Assembly: GCA_023014365.1 (NCBI GenBank)
Contig: JAEBUN010000005.1
Location: forward strand, 186,001-250,000
Origin: Lepiota brunneoincarnata
Lineage: Eukaryota > Basidiomycota > Agaricomycetes > Agaricales > Agaricaceae
Reading direction: 5' to 3'
Length of the DNA: 64,000 bases
In this document: positions 1 to 11,521 of the stretch, piece by piece
How positions within the stretch are numbered: position 1 is the first letter of the stretch
Layout: each line of letters begins with the position of its first letter
Position numbers and translations under genes: made by a program
Notes under the pieces: model-generated
What the model saw: only the letters and a program-made list of their open reading frames with translations
Told to the model about the DNA's origin: nothing
The model's database searches: none

Positions 1-700
1 GTCTTCTAGTACGGTACGTACCGCATATGACACAGCCCGGGATGCATTAACTCTCGAGCGTACTATTGCCGATATTGCAGCTCGGCTTCCGTCTATGCGT
101 TTTTGCAGCGGGACCGACATGAGTGCCGGAACGATTTCGGACCATTTGCTGATGTTCATCGTTGCTAATTGGCCCCAACCACCGCAAGAGCCTTTCCCTC
201 CTCACAAAGGTATTCGCCTGCTTTGCTACACCTGCCATCCCAAACCGCTGTACCGTGCCACCGAGCTTGACTCCGGCTGATGAGGAGGTGCGGTGATTAC
301 AGTAAAAGTCACGATCAAGGAATTTGATTTCTGCGGTGTGCGCGTGCCTGTCTTTTCCACAGTGATATCGCCCCCTTAGGCCCAGGGTAGACCGGGGCCC
401 GTGATAACAGTCGTAAAGAGGTCATAGGTAGCAAGCCATAAAGAAGATTACGAAGACAGTAACCAAGTGGGTGCTGTAGGGATCCACAAAAATGTTGGTG
501 AATTCATTATCGACCCTATAGGAGACAGCTGTTCAGTGTATGTACGTCATAGGCGACGGAACATCCAAAAACATGGCCTGCCCCTCTCCGGGCCCAGGCC
601 CAGAATCCCCCGAAGCAGTACTCAACTCCCTACCAATTTCGATGTAGCTGCTTTCCTCGACTACTGGAGAGGGAGGGATAAGAGGATCGACTATTCTTCA
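1..700. other. Unassigned left edge
   Basis: No gene is recognised here. A short open frame on the + strand (95-280) runs without a stop from the window edge and ends in TGA at 280, so it could be the last exon of a gene that starts outside the window, but its residues match no family I know. The frame at 467-751 crosses into the proline-rich pseudogene in the wrong phase and looks like a chance ORF. Confidence 0.3.
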
Positions 701-1180
701 ACAATATCTAGATCCAGCGGCAGGGAAGGATGCACTAAAGAGGAAGTTTGAGTAGAGGGATGCTCAGGCTGCTGCGAGGAAGAAGGCATCGATCAAGGCC
801 GAGTTTGAAGCTGAGGATGCGAAAGCGCAGAAAGGATTGAATGGGCACGTGAATAAGGTGGCGAATACAGCCCTTTCGAGTAATTAGACGACGATAATGA
901 TGCCCTCATCGCCTCAGCTCCCCTTCCAGCCGCAGCCGCCGCAGACATCACCAGGCAACGTTTCGCCGCCCCCGTTGATGCCGCCGCAGCCGGCAGAGTA
1001 TATACAAGAAACACAGGAAGAGGATGCAAGGGTGTCCTAAGTTTGCGATTGATGAAGAGCTTGAAATTGGGGGAGGGGGAGGAAGAGGAAATGAGCAATG
1101 GAACGTTCGTAAATGGGAATGGAACTGCGATTAGGGTTCCTGGACCACCGCCTCCTTTGCCACCCAAACCTACAGGAGAG
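700..1180 (+). pseudogene. Decayed copy of a proline-rich protein gene
   Basis: This stretch is the same gene as the minus-strand CDS at 63444-64000, in opposite orientation. The shared protein has a charged Lys/Ala/Glu-rich part, then a stretch ending NGHVNKVANTA, a proline-rich linker, the motif AEYIQETQEEDARVSKFAID and a terminal PPPPLPPKP, which resembles an SH3 ligand. The left copy has an in-frame TAG after KRKFE (about 751), a TAG after the NKVANTAL segment (about 888), and one extra T near 1038 relative to the right copy, so it cannot encode the full product. No catalytic domain is visible in either copy and the function is unknown. Confidence 0.6.
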
Positions 1181-1550
1181 TAAGTGAGTTTGGTGATGTG
1201 GTGTTTTGGCGATCCATATGGTTTTTATCTGCGTCTGTTGACATTATTGTTGTTTTTCTGTTGCACCCTTTGCTAATCATTTACTACCCGCACTACCTAC
1301 TTCTCCTCATTGTTGCTGTAGTGTTTATTGTGTCACTCGTTTCCCCCCCCCCCGATATCTTTTTCGTATTTCTACTTCTATACCTCTATGATTGCATTCC
1401 TTCTCACTATGGGTAATTCAGTGCTTTTGGGGGTGTAAGTCTCCACGTCCGTCGTAACAGGGTTAGGGTCACACCTCGTTTGGACCTTCAATTCAGCCTG
1501 CTCATCATCCCGCTCCCAGCTTGCCCATTACTATTACCCTATCAACAGTC
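1181..1550 (+). promoter_or_regulatory. Duplicated upstream block of HNH-like copy 1
   Basis: This non-coding block recurs in front of the other HNH-like copies (2843-3150 on +; 59618-60012 and 63059-63443 on -). Shared pieces are a CTCTATGATTGCATT segment, a GTCTCCAC segment and AACAGGGT about 70-90 bp before the start codon. Conservation across diverged copies suggests a promoter, but it may simply mark the extent of the duplication. Between 1181 and 1480 it also matches, inverted, the spacer between HNH-like copy 5 and the proline-rich gene at the right end. Confidence 0.45.
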
Positions 1551-2842
1551 ATGGCTGCTCAACCGTCCCGCCGTTCAACTCGCCTTATGCAAAAAGCTCG
1601 TTCTACATCTGAGAACACGACTATTGACACTGCTCAACCCGGTCCTTCGAAAGGCTCGGCTCGCGATGAGCCCCAGATGTTGTATCTTCGCATCCATCGC
1701 TCGTTCCTGTCCCGCTTCCCTACTCCGACGGAAGATCATCCCAACCCTGACCCGTTTCCTCCCATTCGGAACTCGAGAGGGCACCTTATTGTTATTGCCG
1801 CTGATCTTCCGGAGATTCATCATTTTGCGGGTGACACTGCCGACTGGCTCATCCGAGTCGCGAGGCTCATATTTGAGCCAGGTGGGAATAGCAAACTTTT
1901 TACATTCACTACAGGAAATGTTAGCATCGTGGTCACGCAGGAAGTTTGACGCAAGTTGGAGGCCCGTGAACCCGTTGGAGTCGCTTGAGGCGACGATTTA
2001 CGAGTTCCGACCTGACAATGATGCCGCGGTCACCCCGACCAAGATCAGCCTTCGTCGTTCTAGGTCGGTAACATCCAACACACCACAATCTCGAGATCAA
2101 AGTACTGTGTTCCGCAATGCCTTACAGGAACGATGATCAGAGATGCATCGTCACAGGAAACCGTCGCACAGTTGCATCCCACCTGATCCCGAAGCGCCTT
2201 GGTGACACCGGCGTCCAATCTATTGTGGGGCGCTTCACTGGTAGCACTTCTGCCGTGGATAGATACGATTCTAGGATCGGAGTTTCCCTCTCACCAAACT
2301 TGGATGATTTGGTGGATACATATGATGTGGGGTTTTGGAATAATCAACAGGTGAGTCTTCTCATCTCCGTAATCCATTGTGTTATCATAGATTACATCCC
2401 CGGCCAGCCCAATCAATATGTTCTCCACAACTTTTGCGACGTACCCCTTAATATATTTGGTGCAGAACCGCGGTGCCCGAACGAACCAACTTTGCACGGT
2501 CGCACAATTACGCTCTCCAACGATGTTGTGGTGCCCCTTCCGCTACTTGGTGTATTCAACTGGCACTATATTCAATGTGTCCTCAAGAAATTTGCCACCC
2601 CTGAATATCCAAGGATTCCCAATATATGTTATCACACCTTACCGTTTCGCACAAGAGACGATGAGGATGAAGAGGACTGGGAATTTGATGATGAGCGGAA
2701 TATCAAGAATCCACCCTATCCATCTTACCTTTGGGAGCTAGCGGAAGCAAGAGCGCGCCAGCGGATGGAAGAAGCAGATCGCAATCGTGCCATCAAGGAG
2801 TGGTGTTCTGGTGTCTCTCTTTCTGGCGAGTCCATTTGCTAG
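1551..2842 (+). pseudogene. HNH-nuclease-like family gene, copy 1 (two frameshifts)
   Basis: The predicted protein starts MAAQPSRRSTRL, followed by a conserved N-terminal region (YLRIHRSFLSRFPTPTED, then DTADWLIRVARLIFEPGG). The central part has the layout of the HNH_2 family: a Cys in CIVTG, the histidine motif ASHLIPKRLGD, then GVSLSPNLDDL and a terminal VLHNF. The C-terminus is acidic and very conserved (DDEDEEDWEFDDERN). A GT-AG intron of 57 bp lies at 2351-2407; it contains no stop, so it could also be translated. Compared with the other copies, single extra A residues near 1919 and 2132 shift the frame, so this copy is either a young pseudogene or carries assembly errors. HNH_2 membership is a motif judgement made by eye. 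Confidence 0.6.
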
Positions 2843-3150
2843 TGCAATGTTTGTTGTGCTACTCGTTTTGATTTTTTACCACTTTTGATACCTTTTCCTT
2901 GTGCTGCAAGTTGCGCGTGAAAAATCAACCATGGACTTCTCGTGCACCGCGCTATACCTCTCTATGATTGCATTTTGTCCAATGTCTACTACCCCCCGGC
3001 TTTAGCTATGCGATAGCGCTTTTGATCCGTTTAGGGTGCGAGTCTCCACACGTCTGTCATAACAGGGTGTGACCCTTGGACCACCTCCAATTCAGCCCGC
3101 TCGTAGCTCGTAGTCCTGCTCCCAGCTTTCTCGTTACTTTATCGATAGTC
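2843..3150 (+). promoter_or_regulatory. Duplicated upstream block of HNH-like copy 2
   Basis: This spacer between the two tandem HNH-like copies holds the same CTCTATGATTGCATT, TCTCCAC and AACAGGGT pieces as the other upstream blocks. No ORF of note. It probably contains the terminator of copy 1 and the promoter of copy 2. Confidence 0.4.
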
Positions 3151-4489
3151 ATGGCTGCTCAACCACCCCGACGTTCAACTCGCCTTGCGGAAAAAGCTCG
3201 TTCTACCTCCGAAAACACGACCACTGACGCTGCCCAGCCCCAAATATTGTATCTTCGCATCCATCGCTCGTTCCTGTCTCACTTCCCCACTCCGACGGAA
3301 GATCAGCCCAACCCTGATCCATTGCCTCCCCTTCGGAACTCGAGAGGGCACCTCATTGCTATTGCCGCTGATCTTCACGAGATTTGCCATTTTGCGGGTG
3401 ACACTGCCGACTGGCTGATCCGAAGTCGCGAGGCTCATATTTGAGCCAGGTGGGAATAGCAGACTTTTTACATTCACTACGGGAACTGTCGCATCGTGGT
3501 TAGGCAGGAAATACGACACAAGTTGGAGGCCTGTAGACCCGTCGGAGTCGCTAGAGGCGACGATTTACGAGTTCCGTCCTGACAATAATGCTGTTGTTAC
3601 CCTCACCAAGATCAGCCTTCGCCAATCAGCCAGTTCGATAACATCCGACACACCACAATCTCGGGATAAGAGTACTGCGTTCCGCGATGCATTACAACGA
3701 CGTGATCAGAGTTGCATCATCACACGACACCCTCGCACAACTGCATCTCACTTGATCCCAAGGCGCCTCGGTGATACTGGCATCCAATCTGTTGTGGGGC
3801 GCTTCACTGGTAGCACTTCTGCTGTGGACAGATATGATCCTAGGATCGGAGTTTCCCTTGCATCACACTTGGATGATTTCGTGGGTACATATGACATGGG
3901 GTTTTGGAATAATGGACAGGTGAGTCTTCCTATCTCCGTATTCCATTGTGTTATCATAGATTACATCCCTGGCTAGCTCAACCAATATGTCCTCCACAAC
4001 TTTTCCAACATACCCCTTAATAGATATGGTATACAACGACAGAACCCAAATGAATCAATGTTGCATGGTCGCACAATCACGCTCTCCTCACACGATAATG
4101 CAGTGCCCCTTCCGCTGCTTGGTGTGTTCAATTGGCACTATATCCAATGTATCCTCAACAAATTTGCCACCTTTCAATATCCAAGAATTCCCAATATACA
4201 TTATCACACCATACCATTTCGCACAAGAGATGACGAGGATGAAGAAGACTGGGAATTCGATGATGAGCGAAATATCAAGGATCCTCCCTATCCATCTTAC
4301 CTTTGGGATCTAGCACAAGCAAGAGCATGCCAGCGGATAGAGGAAGCAGATCGCAATCGCGCCATCAAGGAAGTGGTGTTCGGGCTGTCTCTCTTCCTGG
4401 CGATGGGATCTTACCTAGTCCATGATTCAGAAGGGAGGGTAAAGGAAACTACGGATGATTGTTATCGTCAAATAGCTACAATAGCATAG
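3151..4489 (+). pseudogene. HNH-nuclease-like family gene, copy 2 (frameshifted)
   Basis: This is the direct tandem neighbour of copy 1 and shares its whole layout: MAAQPPRRSTRLAEKARS start, IHRSFLS segment, DTADWLI segment, the HNH-like core (CIITRH, then ASHLIPRRLGD, then GVSLASHLDD), and the acidic tail. An extra A near 3422 breaks the frame after DTADWLIR, and a second extra A near 4372 changes the last residues. The conserved intron is present, 57 bp from GTGAGT to a final TAG that also serves as the acceptor AG. The gene converges on the heat shock factor gene, the arrangement seen at the three other HSF-HNH junctions. Confidence 0.6.
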
Positions 4490-4715
4490 TACAAAATCAT
4501 CATGGTCATGTTGGGATTAACGAAGGAGCAGGTGTAACGCAAACGTCATAAATCCACTAATCTAAGGATACATACAAAAGCAAAGCGACGAGGTGCGAAC
4601 GACGACGACGGAACAACATAGACGTCCCTAAACAACGAACGAATATCAAAAAGACACATAAGACGCAGGACAAACCACACTCAACGATCCGAAAACAATG
4701 AGAAATGGAAAGCCT
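4490..4715. other. Convergent intergenic spacer
   Basis: This 3' spacer between HNH-like copy 2 (+) and the HSF gene (-) is repeated, in the opposite orientation, at about 12025-12236, 58070-58347 and 61600-61806. It is recognisable by a segment reading ACCATGATGATTTTGTACTA or its complement. It contains no gene. Confidence 0.5.
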
Positions 4716-6990
4716 TTAATCCTTCCTCCGCTTCGTCTTCGCAAGAGTCTCACTCATCCTCGCAGCACCCAGTGCACTCTCAAGCTCACTCACCACCACA
4801 TCCGATTTCCTCTTCCTCCCCAGTTTTTGCAGGCGTAGCCGCCGTCGTAGCGGTAGGAGTGCTGTGCATAGGAGATGTCGGCCGTTGAATGTACGTCACA
4901 GGCGAAGCAGTCCCATCTGAAGGTGATGGAACCTCGTCCAAAAACGCCGTCGACGCAGAATCATTGTAATCAATGATGTCTACACCCTGCCCCGCCCCAG
5001 TCCCAGTCCCTGTCCCAGAACCTCCAGCAGCAGTGTTCGAAAACGTATCCAGGAACGAATCAAAATCAAAGTCGTGTCCCGACACCTCCTAAATCACCAG
5101 AAGCGTTCGTATCTGGGTCAGAAATGCCCGGGATATCACTCAATGGTGGTACCAGTCGGTGGATTGTTGTTGTTGCTGCTGCTGTGAGTCCCGTTGCCTA
5201 TCATCGTCGGTGGTAACGAGGAACTAGAATCAGGATCGGCACCATGTAAAAGAGACGGGTTCAATCCCAACGTCTCGATGATACTGTTAATATGCGTATT
5301 CATCGAGTTGACTTCCTTGTCGATATCCTCCGTTGCCTGCCAATTCCGCTCGAGGGCCTGTGAGAGACCTAACAGGGTCGACATGGAGGTTGTCGAATGC
5401 TATAAGCCCATCTTCTGCTGTTGATGTTGGCGGAGCTGAAGGGGGGAGAAGTGGGAAAGGTGGTGGTGGAGTGGGAGGTTGCGCATAATCAAAGTTGTGT
5501 TGCTGGAACCAGTGGTGAGATGAATCGACGGTCTGCTGTTGATCTTGGGTGTAATCTGTGTCGGCCATAGTCTGAGATAGGGAGTTGACAAGCTGGGTTA
5601 TTTGGTCGGGGGAAAGATTATTAAGGATGTGCTGAACACGGGAATCAACCTCATATGCTGGGGAGCGGTTGGGTGTCACTGCGCGTTCGAGGGCATTGTT
5701 CGGAGAGGGTGCGGTGTTGGGGTTGTCGTCACTTTTGGGCGGTTGATGATTAAGGGATGGTGTCGGGTTAGTAGCGCGGGAATCTTCTGTTGTACTGTGG
5801 GATACGAACGAGGGATTAATCGAGCCAAAGTGACTGGCTTCCGAGATAGTGGGACCGGTACCGTCAGATTGGGCAACAGACGGGGCAGGGGATGGAACAG
5901 AGGCAGGTGTCTCGATAGTGGGATAGGCTGAGATATTTTTAATCTCGACTGCGTATTCTGAGAGAAGAGAAGAACGATGTGACTCACGGTATGCTGTGTT
6001 AGAGAATGAGCTAGATTCGGTACTGCTTGCTTCGGGATCTTCGACTTCGATTATTCCGACCTTTCCTGAAAGTTCGTGCTGGGCGCCCTCTATCATTAAT
6101 CGAGTTCTCCTGCGGGGAACGACTGCGTGATGATTCGGACTGGGTGAGTCAGCCACATCGTCCTTGTGATGATTTCCCGCAGCATGATTGCCAAATACGC
6201 CAGCGAGAAATTTGAGAATACGGTTGATGGTGTCTTGTTGTTTCTGATGGCGAGCACGCGCAGTGAGAGCATCCTGCCACAAGAGTTGGTTTGAACGCTT
6301 GAGCTCATTTAGCTCTGAGGAGATGGTTGTCTGGTGGCGTTTGATCGCGGCGATGCCTTGGACGAGAGAGTTTATGTCGAGAACCTGTCCCTGAGATTGA
6401 CCGGAATTTGGGCTGGGAGGGGCGTTTGAATCGTTGGTGTCAGCGGGGAAATCGTCTGAGAGTTGGGCTGCTTGCTTCTTGCGTTGAATAAGACAAAGGA
6501 GGTCGGGCTGGCCGCGATGAAAGTTAGGGTTGATGAAGTTCCAGAGTTCTGTGTCTGTCTCGCTCCTCAAGACACCCTGCTGCAGATGGGGAATTTTGTG
6601 GAATCCATACATGTTGAGCTGGCGAACAAAGGAACTAAAGTTTTGATGTTTGAACCAGCGGCCCAGGACTTCGCGAGAAAGGCGTTCCTGGTCGAGGACT
6701 GATTGGGAAGAGGGTAGGGAGATGAGAGTGTAGTAGAGGGGGATACGAGTGTGAACGGGGCGTACCAAAGAAGGAATCACCAGCAGCCGACCAGCGTATG
6801 ACATCCTCTGTTTTTGGATCGTTCACCATCCTTGTTAAAAGTATAAGTTGGAGAAAGGAGAATGCTGTAGAGGGACAAACTCGTAGAGCTTCTGGAGGAA
6901 GGCAGGGACGGCCTGACGTGCAGATTTCGAAACATTGCTCGTTGGGAGACGAGGGGGACGGGAAAGAGCAACCTGGTGGTCTGTCGCCAT
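4716..6990 (-). CDS. Heat shock transcription factor (HSF-type), C-terminal frame disturbed
   Basis: This encodes a DNA-binding activator of the HSF family that would bind heat shock elements in the nucleus. Exon 1 (6881-6990) starts MATDHQVALSRPP; exon 2 is 6766-6830; exon 3 begins at 6698. The introns are 50 bp (6831-6880) and 67 bp (6699-6765). Together they give a complete winged-helix domain, about residues 27-130, with VPAFLQKLYEMVND, IRWSAAGDSFF, and the recognition helix in NFSSFVRQLNMYGFHK. A coiled coil for trimerisation follows at about residues 165-225 (GIAAIKRHQTTISSELNELK), then a Ser/Pro-rich region. The frame then slips at about 5370, 5148, 5079 and upstream of 4804. Each slip is +1 relative to the expected frame, and two of them (5148, 5079) are absent from the duplicated fragments. 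A C-terminal KRKSDVVVSELESALG tail, ending at 4716, is recognisable after the last slip. Simple reading from the start stops at 5287. Confidence 0.85.
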
Positions 6991-7088
6991 AGCGGGACAG
7001 ACTGGTGGAGGGATGTAGAAAGGGGAAGATGTTACATTATATGGGACACGATATCTCGAACCAAACACACCCAAATACATGATCTAAT

Positions 7089-7895
7089 TTATTTCAGAAA
7101 ATAACGAATATTCCGCTTTGCCAGTGTCCAGCACGCAAGCAAGAGCCCTACAGGCGGTACTAGCCAGGCCAACAACCAGCGGGGGCCACCGGCCTCTTTG
7201 TTGAGTTTGTGCACAAAGGTATTCACCTGTGTCTCCAAGTCCGTACGTGAACCCGAATTGTCGATGACGAGATCTGCATACTCGACCTTGGTGGCAAGTG
7301 GTAGCTGTGAGTTGAGGCGCGCAGTCGCGTCCTCGCGCGTGGAGCTGTCCCTAAGCATGAGACGAAGGAGCTGCAGTTCGGACGAGCTGACGAGAGAAGT
7401 AGTCAGCAGGAATAAATAATAAGGCGGGGGGAGGGGAGGGCACAAACCAGTAGACGACGACAACCTTGCCCACGAACTTCCAGAGACCACTCTCGACGAG
7501 AAGTGGAACATCTACGACGCACCAACGTTCACCGCGCAGCCAGTGTTCGAGAACATGCCAGAGCATAGCCCTTCTGACCGCAGGGTGTACGATGGCATTG
7601 AGCTTCTTGCGCTTCGCCTCATCAGCGAAGATGATTGAACCAAGCTTCTTTCTGTCCAACGTGCCATCTGGAAACAGCACTTCGGGGCCGAAGACGGCGA
7701 CGATTTTAGCAAGGCCACTCGAGCCAGGCTGGACGACCTGGCGTGCGATGACGTCTGCATCTACGATAGGGACATGGTGGGCCCTGAAGAGGGTTGAAAC
7801 GGTGGATTTTCCTGTAGCAATTCCACCTGTGAGACCGACGACTAGAGGAGAGATGAGTTGGTGTGAAGTGAATAAATAAACAACGTACCAAGCAT
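7089..7895 (-). CDS. CAB5: Dephospho-CoA kinase
   Basis: This enzyme phosphorylates dephospho-CoA on the ribose 3'-hydroxyl using ATP, the last step of coenzyme A synthesis. Three exons give 232 residues: a 7-nt first exon (7889-7895), 7448-7841, and 7089-7386, joined by 47 bp and 61 bp GT-AG introns. The splice restores MLVVGLTGGIATGKSTV, with the Walker A P-loop GGIATGKST at the extreme N-terminus, as in the CoaE family. Further family motifs are VDADVIAR, then HPAVRRAML, then DVPLLVESG, and VVYCSSELQLLRLMLRD (lid region). The last 30 residues hold a hydrophobic segment (WLLAWLVPPVGLLLACW), a likely C-terminal membrane anchor. The gene lies only about 100 bp upstream of the HSF start on the same strand and diverges from the coiled-coil gene. 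Confidence 0.88.
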
Positions 7896-7935
7896 TGTTC
7901 AAAGCCAAGTCACACACTCTCTTTCTTCTTCCCTG
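7896..7935. promoter_or_regulatory. Very short divergent intergenic region
   Basis: The predicted ATG of dephospho-CoA kinase (7895, minus) and of the coiled-coil gene (7936, plus) are 40 bp apart. If both starts are right, the transcripts must overlap or share a compact bidirectional promoter that extends into the coding sequence. No TATA box is visible. Confidence 0.4.
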
Positions 7936-10900
7936 ATGTTCACGTGTGTTCCTCAGGATCACCCGATCCTCCTTCATCTCAACTCCCTTCACTCTGCCCT
8001 TGCTCACTTCCAGGTGCCGTCTATCATTCTCCTCAACTCTCAAACTCACTCTCGCATAGAATGATGCTCACTCCTCCGCCGTCAAGCTTCAGCACCACTC
8101 TCTCTCCACCTCCCGTGCACTCGAAAGCACTCACCGTCTCGAACACCAACTCTCACTCCTCCAAACAGAACTCGATTCTCTTCGCTCCCTCTCCACCCCA
8201 ACGCTCTCCCCATCTCACCCTGCCTCTCTCCAGATCCACCAACTCACCCTCTCCCTCCGTTCCCTCTCTGAAAAACTAGACTTGGCAGAACACACCCTCG
8301 CCCAACGCACGCATGACCTCACGATCTCCCTCTCAGAATTATCTAGATCAAAGGCATCCACCGATGCCGCTTACCACTTGGCCTCGCGTATTCGCGCCAG
8401 GGAAGAAGCCTCCATGGCGCGTGAAAGGGATCTCGAGCTCCGTCTACGCACCGCGGAGGAAAAAGCCAAGATGAGCGAGAGGGCCGTTGCCGAATTCGCT
8501 GACTTTGTGCGTTCTCTTGAAGCCAAAACGAACTCGAGAGGTGTGCACACTGAATGCAGTCGTGCCTTCGCAGCCTGCGGCAGTAGAGATATCATTTGCC
8601 CAAGAAAAGAACGAGCTTGCAGCTCAACTGTCCATGGCCCAACACGAGCTTGCTGTCGTTCAGGCCCAACTAACGGCCGAGAGGCAAGCCCACGAAACTT
8701 CCAACTCTGAACTTTCGCGACTGCGGTTTCAACTACAAAAACTCGAACAAGATGACAACACAGCAGCGAAAATGGTCTCTCGATACATGTAACCTCCCCA
8801 CCACCCCCTTTTCCAAAAAATCTTCCTCACTTACCCCTTCCTTTCCTCAGGAAATTCTCCCAAAATTCAACCGATGCTCTCCAATCTACATTAGAACAAC
8901 TCAAAGCACGGCACAACGCAACTCTCACCACCCTCCACGACCAACTATACTCCCTCTCCTCCCAACTCCAATCTTCCGAAGCCATAAACACCCGTCTTAG
9001 ACACGCACTCGACGATCTCGGCGGGGAAATGCTCAAAGAGAGTTTCGGACGTCGGCGAGAGGTCGCACTTAGAATCAAACTCGTGCATCGGGAAGAAAGG
9101 ATTCTAGAAGCGCTCCGGAGGTGGTTGAGACGCTCGGAAGAGGCGCTGGGCAAGCCGGACCCTGTTCATCATCTCAACGATATGGTGCAGGATGCCAAAA
9201 TATTCATAGACGCGTTGGATGATCCTATTCAGGTTCATGACGAGGGTATACCTTTGGCCACTACTCCCGTGTCAGGATCCTTGGCCCGGTTGATTACTGC
9301 GCAGAGTGTGTTGAATGAGTTGGTCGGGGAGGTGCAAAGGGAGCAGGTGAGGAGGGCGGAGGCGGAGGAGAGGTTGGTTAAATTGGAGGAAGCTGCTTTG
9401 CTACCTCCCACATCATCGTCACGGGAGACAGAAGACGATGTATCACGTCTGGTTCTTGATGTGGAACCGGTACGCATTTCCCAGGAAGGTTCCGACGCCA
9501 AGGGTGCTGAGGACGCCCACGCTGCGGACGGCGAGGAAACAACAGTTGGGGAGTTATCTGTAGAAGAGCCAGTTGCGGGTGTTGCGCGGGACGCTGAATC
9601 CGGATCGGATTTTCTTTGTAAATCTAAAGATAATATGTTGTTGGACGAGATGGATGCGACCAAGACAGTGACTCCAGTCTCCGAGCCGTTGAAAGCCCCT
9701 CAATCGACTACCCAATCAGAGGGCACGCCCAGCGCAACTTTGGAAGAGCCCGCGGTTCCAGTGTTACTCGTTCACCCTCCTGAAGAGCCTGCGAGCCCAT
9801 TATTACCCACTCAACCTATTGAAGAGCCCATGAGCCCATCATCGCCCACTCAACTTGTTGAAGCGCCTGCGGTTCCCCCGTCGCTCATCCGACGCGTCCA
9901 GGAGCCCGTGGCTCAACCATCGTCCACCCAACCTGTCGAAGAGCCTGTGGTTCCATCATTATTCGTTCAACCTATCGAAGAGCCTGCGGTCTCACCGTCG
10001 TTCACCCAACTCGTAGAAGAGTTCGCGGCCCCATCGCCTCCCACTCAACCTGTTGAAGAGCCCACGATTCCACCACCGCTCGTCCTTCCCCTTAAAGAGA
10101 CTCCCCTTCAAACTCCCGCCTCACCATTCCTGCGGGAGCTGGAGAAAGCCAGGAAACGATACGAACCCCTCCAACGCGCTTTTCATGACTGTCATGTCGC
10201 CCTCGAATCTCTCAAATCCTCGCTCGTCAAACCCCTGCCTCCTCCACCGCAATCTACAGCCTCGAATTCACTCAACTCGTTATCCTTCCCCTCCATCAAT
10301 GGTGATGGCGCGGTGAATTTCCATATACCCCATAATATATTGAAAGCCGTGTTAGACCGATTAGATGATTTCACGGAGGATGCGAGAGTCGAATTGGAGA
10401 TACGTGTGTCGGATGAGGAGGTTCTTGGGAAGGGGTACGAAGTGTTGTTGAGTGTTCCCGGTGCAGTGCTTTCTTGCACTGAGGTATCTGATGACGATGG
10501 TGTACCTGTGAAAGATGAAGTGGAGGCGCAGGTCAGGGCGTTTGTGGAGGGCACGGAGCCGGGGATTGCAAAAGCCAAGAAGGGATTGGAGAAAAAGTTG
10601 GAGGAGCTACAGCATGACATTGCTATGCTCAAACGGGCGGTGTATGATCCTATTGGTCTTGATGTTGACTCTGGCGGGGGTGGTGGTAGCAGTAGACATG
10701 GGGAGGATTCTTCTGCTGGCGACGAGGGAGCCACCACGCCGAGTTTTTCGGGATGGACGTCGTGGATTTCGACGAGGTCATCATCAGGCTCGCTGAGTTC
10801 GAGTTCGAGATCTGCGAGTCCGGCACCTACCTTTGGGAGTGTGATGACGAGTCGGGGATTGAAGTCGTCAGCATCGTCATCGTCGCTGTTGTCGCCGTCC

Positions 10901-11263
10901 GTGCCTGGGTTTGTAAGGAGAGCGACGGCAGGTCAGGATTCTGGTGCAGAAGATTGGGTGGCGAGACTGGGGTTGAAGATTCCGATGCCGAATTTCGGGC
11001 CATCTCTGGCGCCTCGAGAACAACGGCATATGCTGGGAGCGGGTAGCCAGAGACCGAGGACGGTGAGTGCGATGTATATGCTTGGGATGGGGATGAGCGG
11101 CAGTGCTACGAGGGCGGCGGTGGGGAGTGGGAGTCCGCCGGGACGGTTTTCGCCGACTTCTGGTGAGTCGGTGCCTCAGAGAAGGGTGGTGTCTGCTGCG
11201 CCGAGGATTGGGATCGATGTGAAGAGTGTAGGTATGGATGGGGGCGAGGAAGACGTGGATTAG
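7936..11263 (+). CDS. Large coiled-coil protein of unknown function
   Basis: Exons 7936-8013, 8060-8542, 8574-8788 and 8851-11263 give 1,062 residues. The splice 8014-8059 joins LHSALAHFQ to NDAHSSAVKLQ in frame, and 8789-8850 joins SRYM to KFSQNSTDALQ. The third intron (8543-8573) would be only 31 bp, so its exact borders are doubtful. The first 400 residues are heptad-rich with Leu, Glu, Gln and Arg, a long coiled coil. The middle is acidic and contains nine 13-residue repeats (9743-10093). A second helical part follows (VEAQVRAFVEGTEPGIAKAKKGLEKK), then a Ser/Gly-rich tail. No catalytic motif or membrane segment is visible. It may be a scaffold or cytoskeletal protein, but that is a guess from composition. 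Confidence 0.75.
9743..10093 (+). repeat. Nine tandem 39-bp units encoding 13-residue EEP repeats
   Basis: Inside the coiled-coil gene the frame repeats every 13 residues with consensus EEPxxPxxxxQPV, for example EEPASPLLPTQPI, EEPMSPSSPTQLV and EEPVVPSLFVQPI. Spacing is exact over nine units although the bases have diverged, so the frame appears to be under selection. Confidence 0.85.
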
Positions 11264-11521
11264 AATCTCTACCTATGGACAATGGAGGACTGGTTGGAAC
11301 TTGGAAGGGACTATAATTGTAATCGTACTAGTATGATGTGTATCTTTTATTAATGTCTGGTTGGGGGGGTGCAGGAATTCCCTTTTTTTCGCTCTGCTCT
11401 TACCAGATAAGGATGGGTGTTGAGAGTTTAACTGCATCAGTGACCCACAACAACCGCAACGCCGCAAATGGCTAATGATTCATTGTCCTGCCGCAAGCTA
11501 CTGCAACTTACCTCATGAAAA
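11264..11521. other. 3' region of the coiled-coil gene
   Basis: No ORF with family resemblance. It probably contains the 3' UTR of the coiled-coil gene. The HSF-derived sequence starts at about 11522. Confidence 0.4.

Noticed and set aside
5360..5378. A 16-bp GT-AG micro-intron in the HSF gene (GTTAGGTCTCTCACAG)
   Set aside because: Removing it restores the frame, but a single extra A (GTTAGG from GTTGG) explains the slip equally well and matches the other insertions in this window. Too short for a normal spliceosome.
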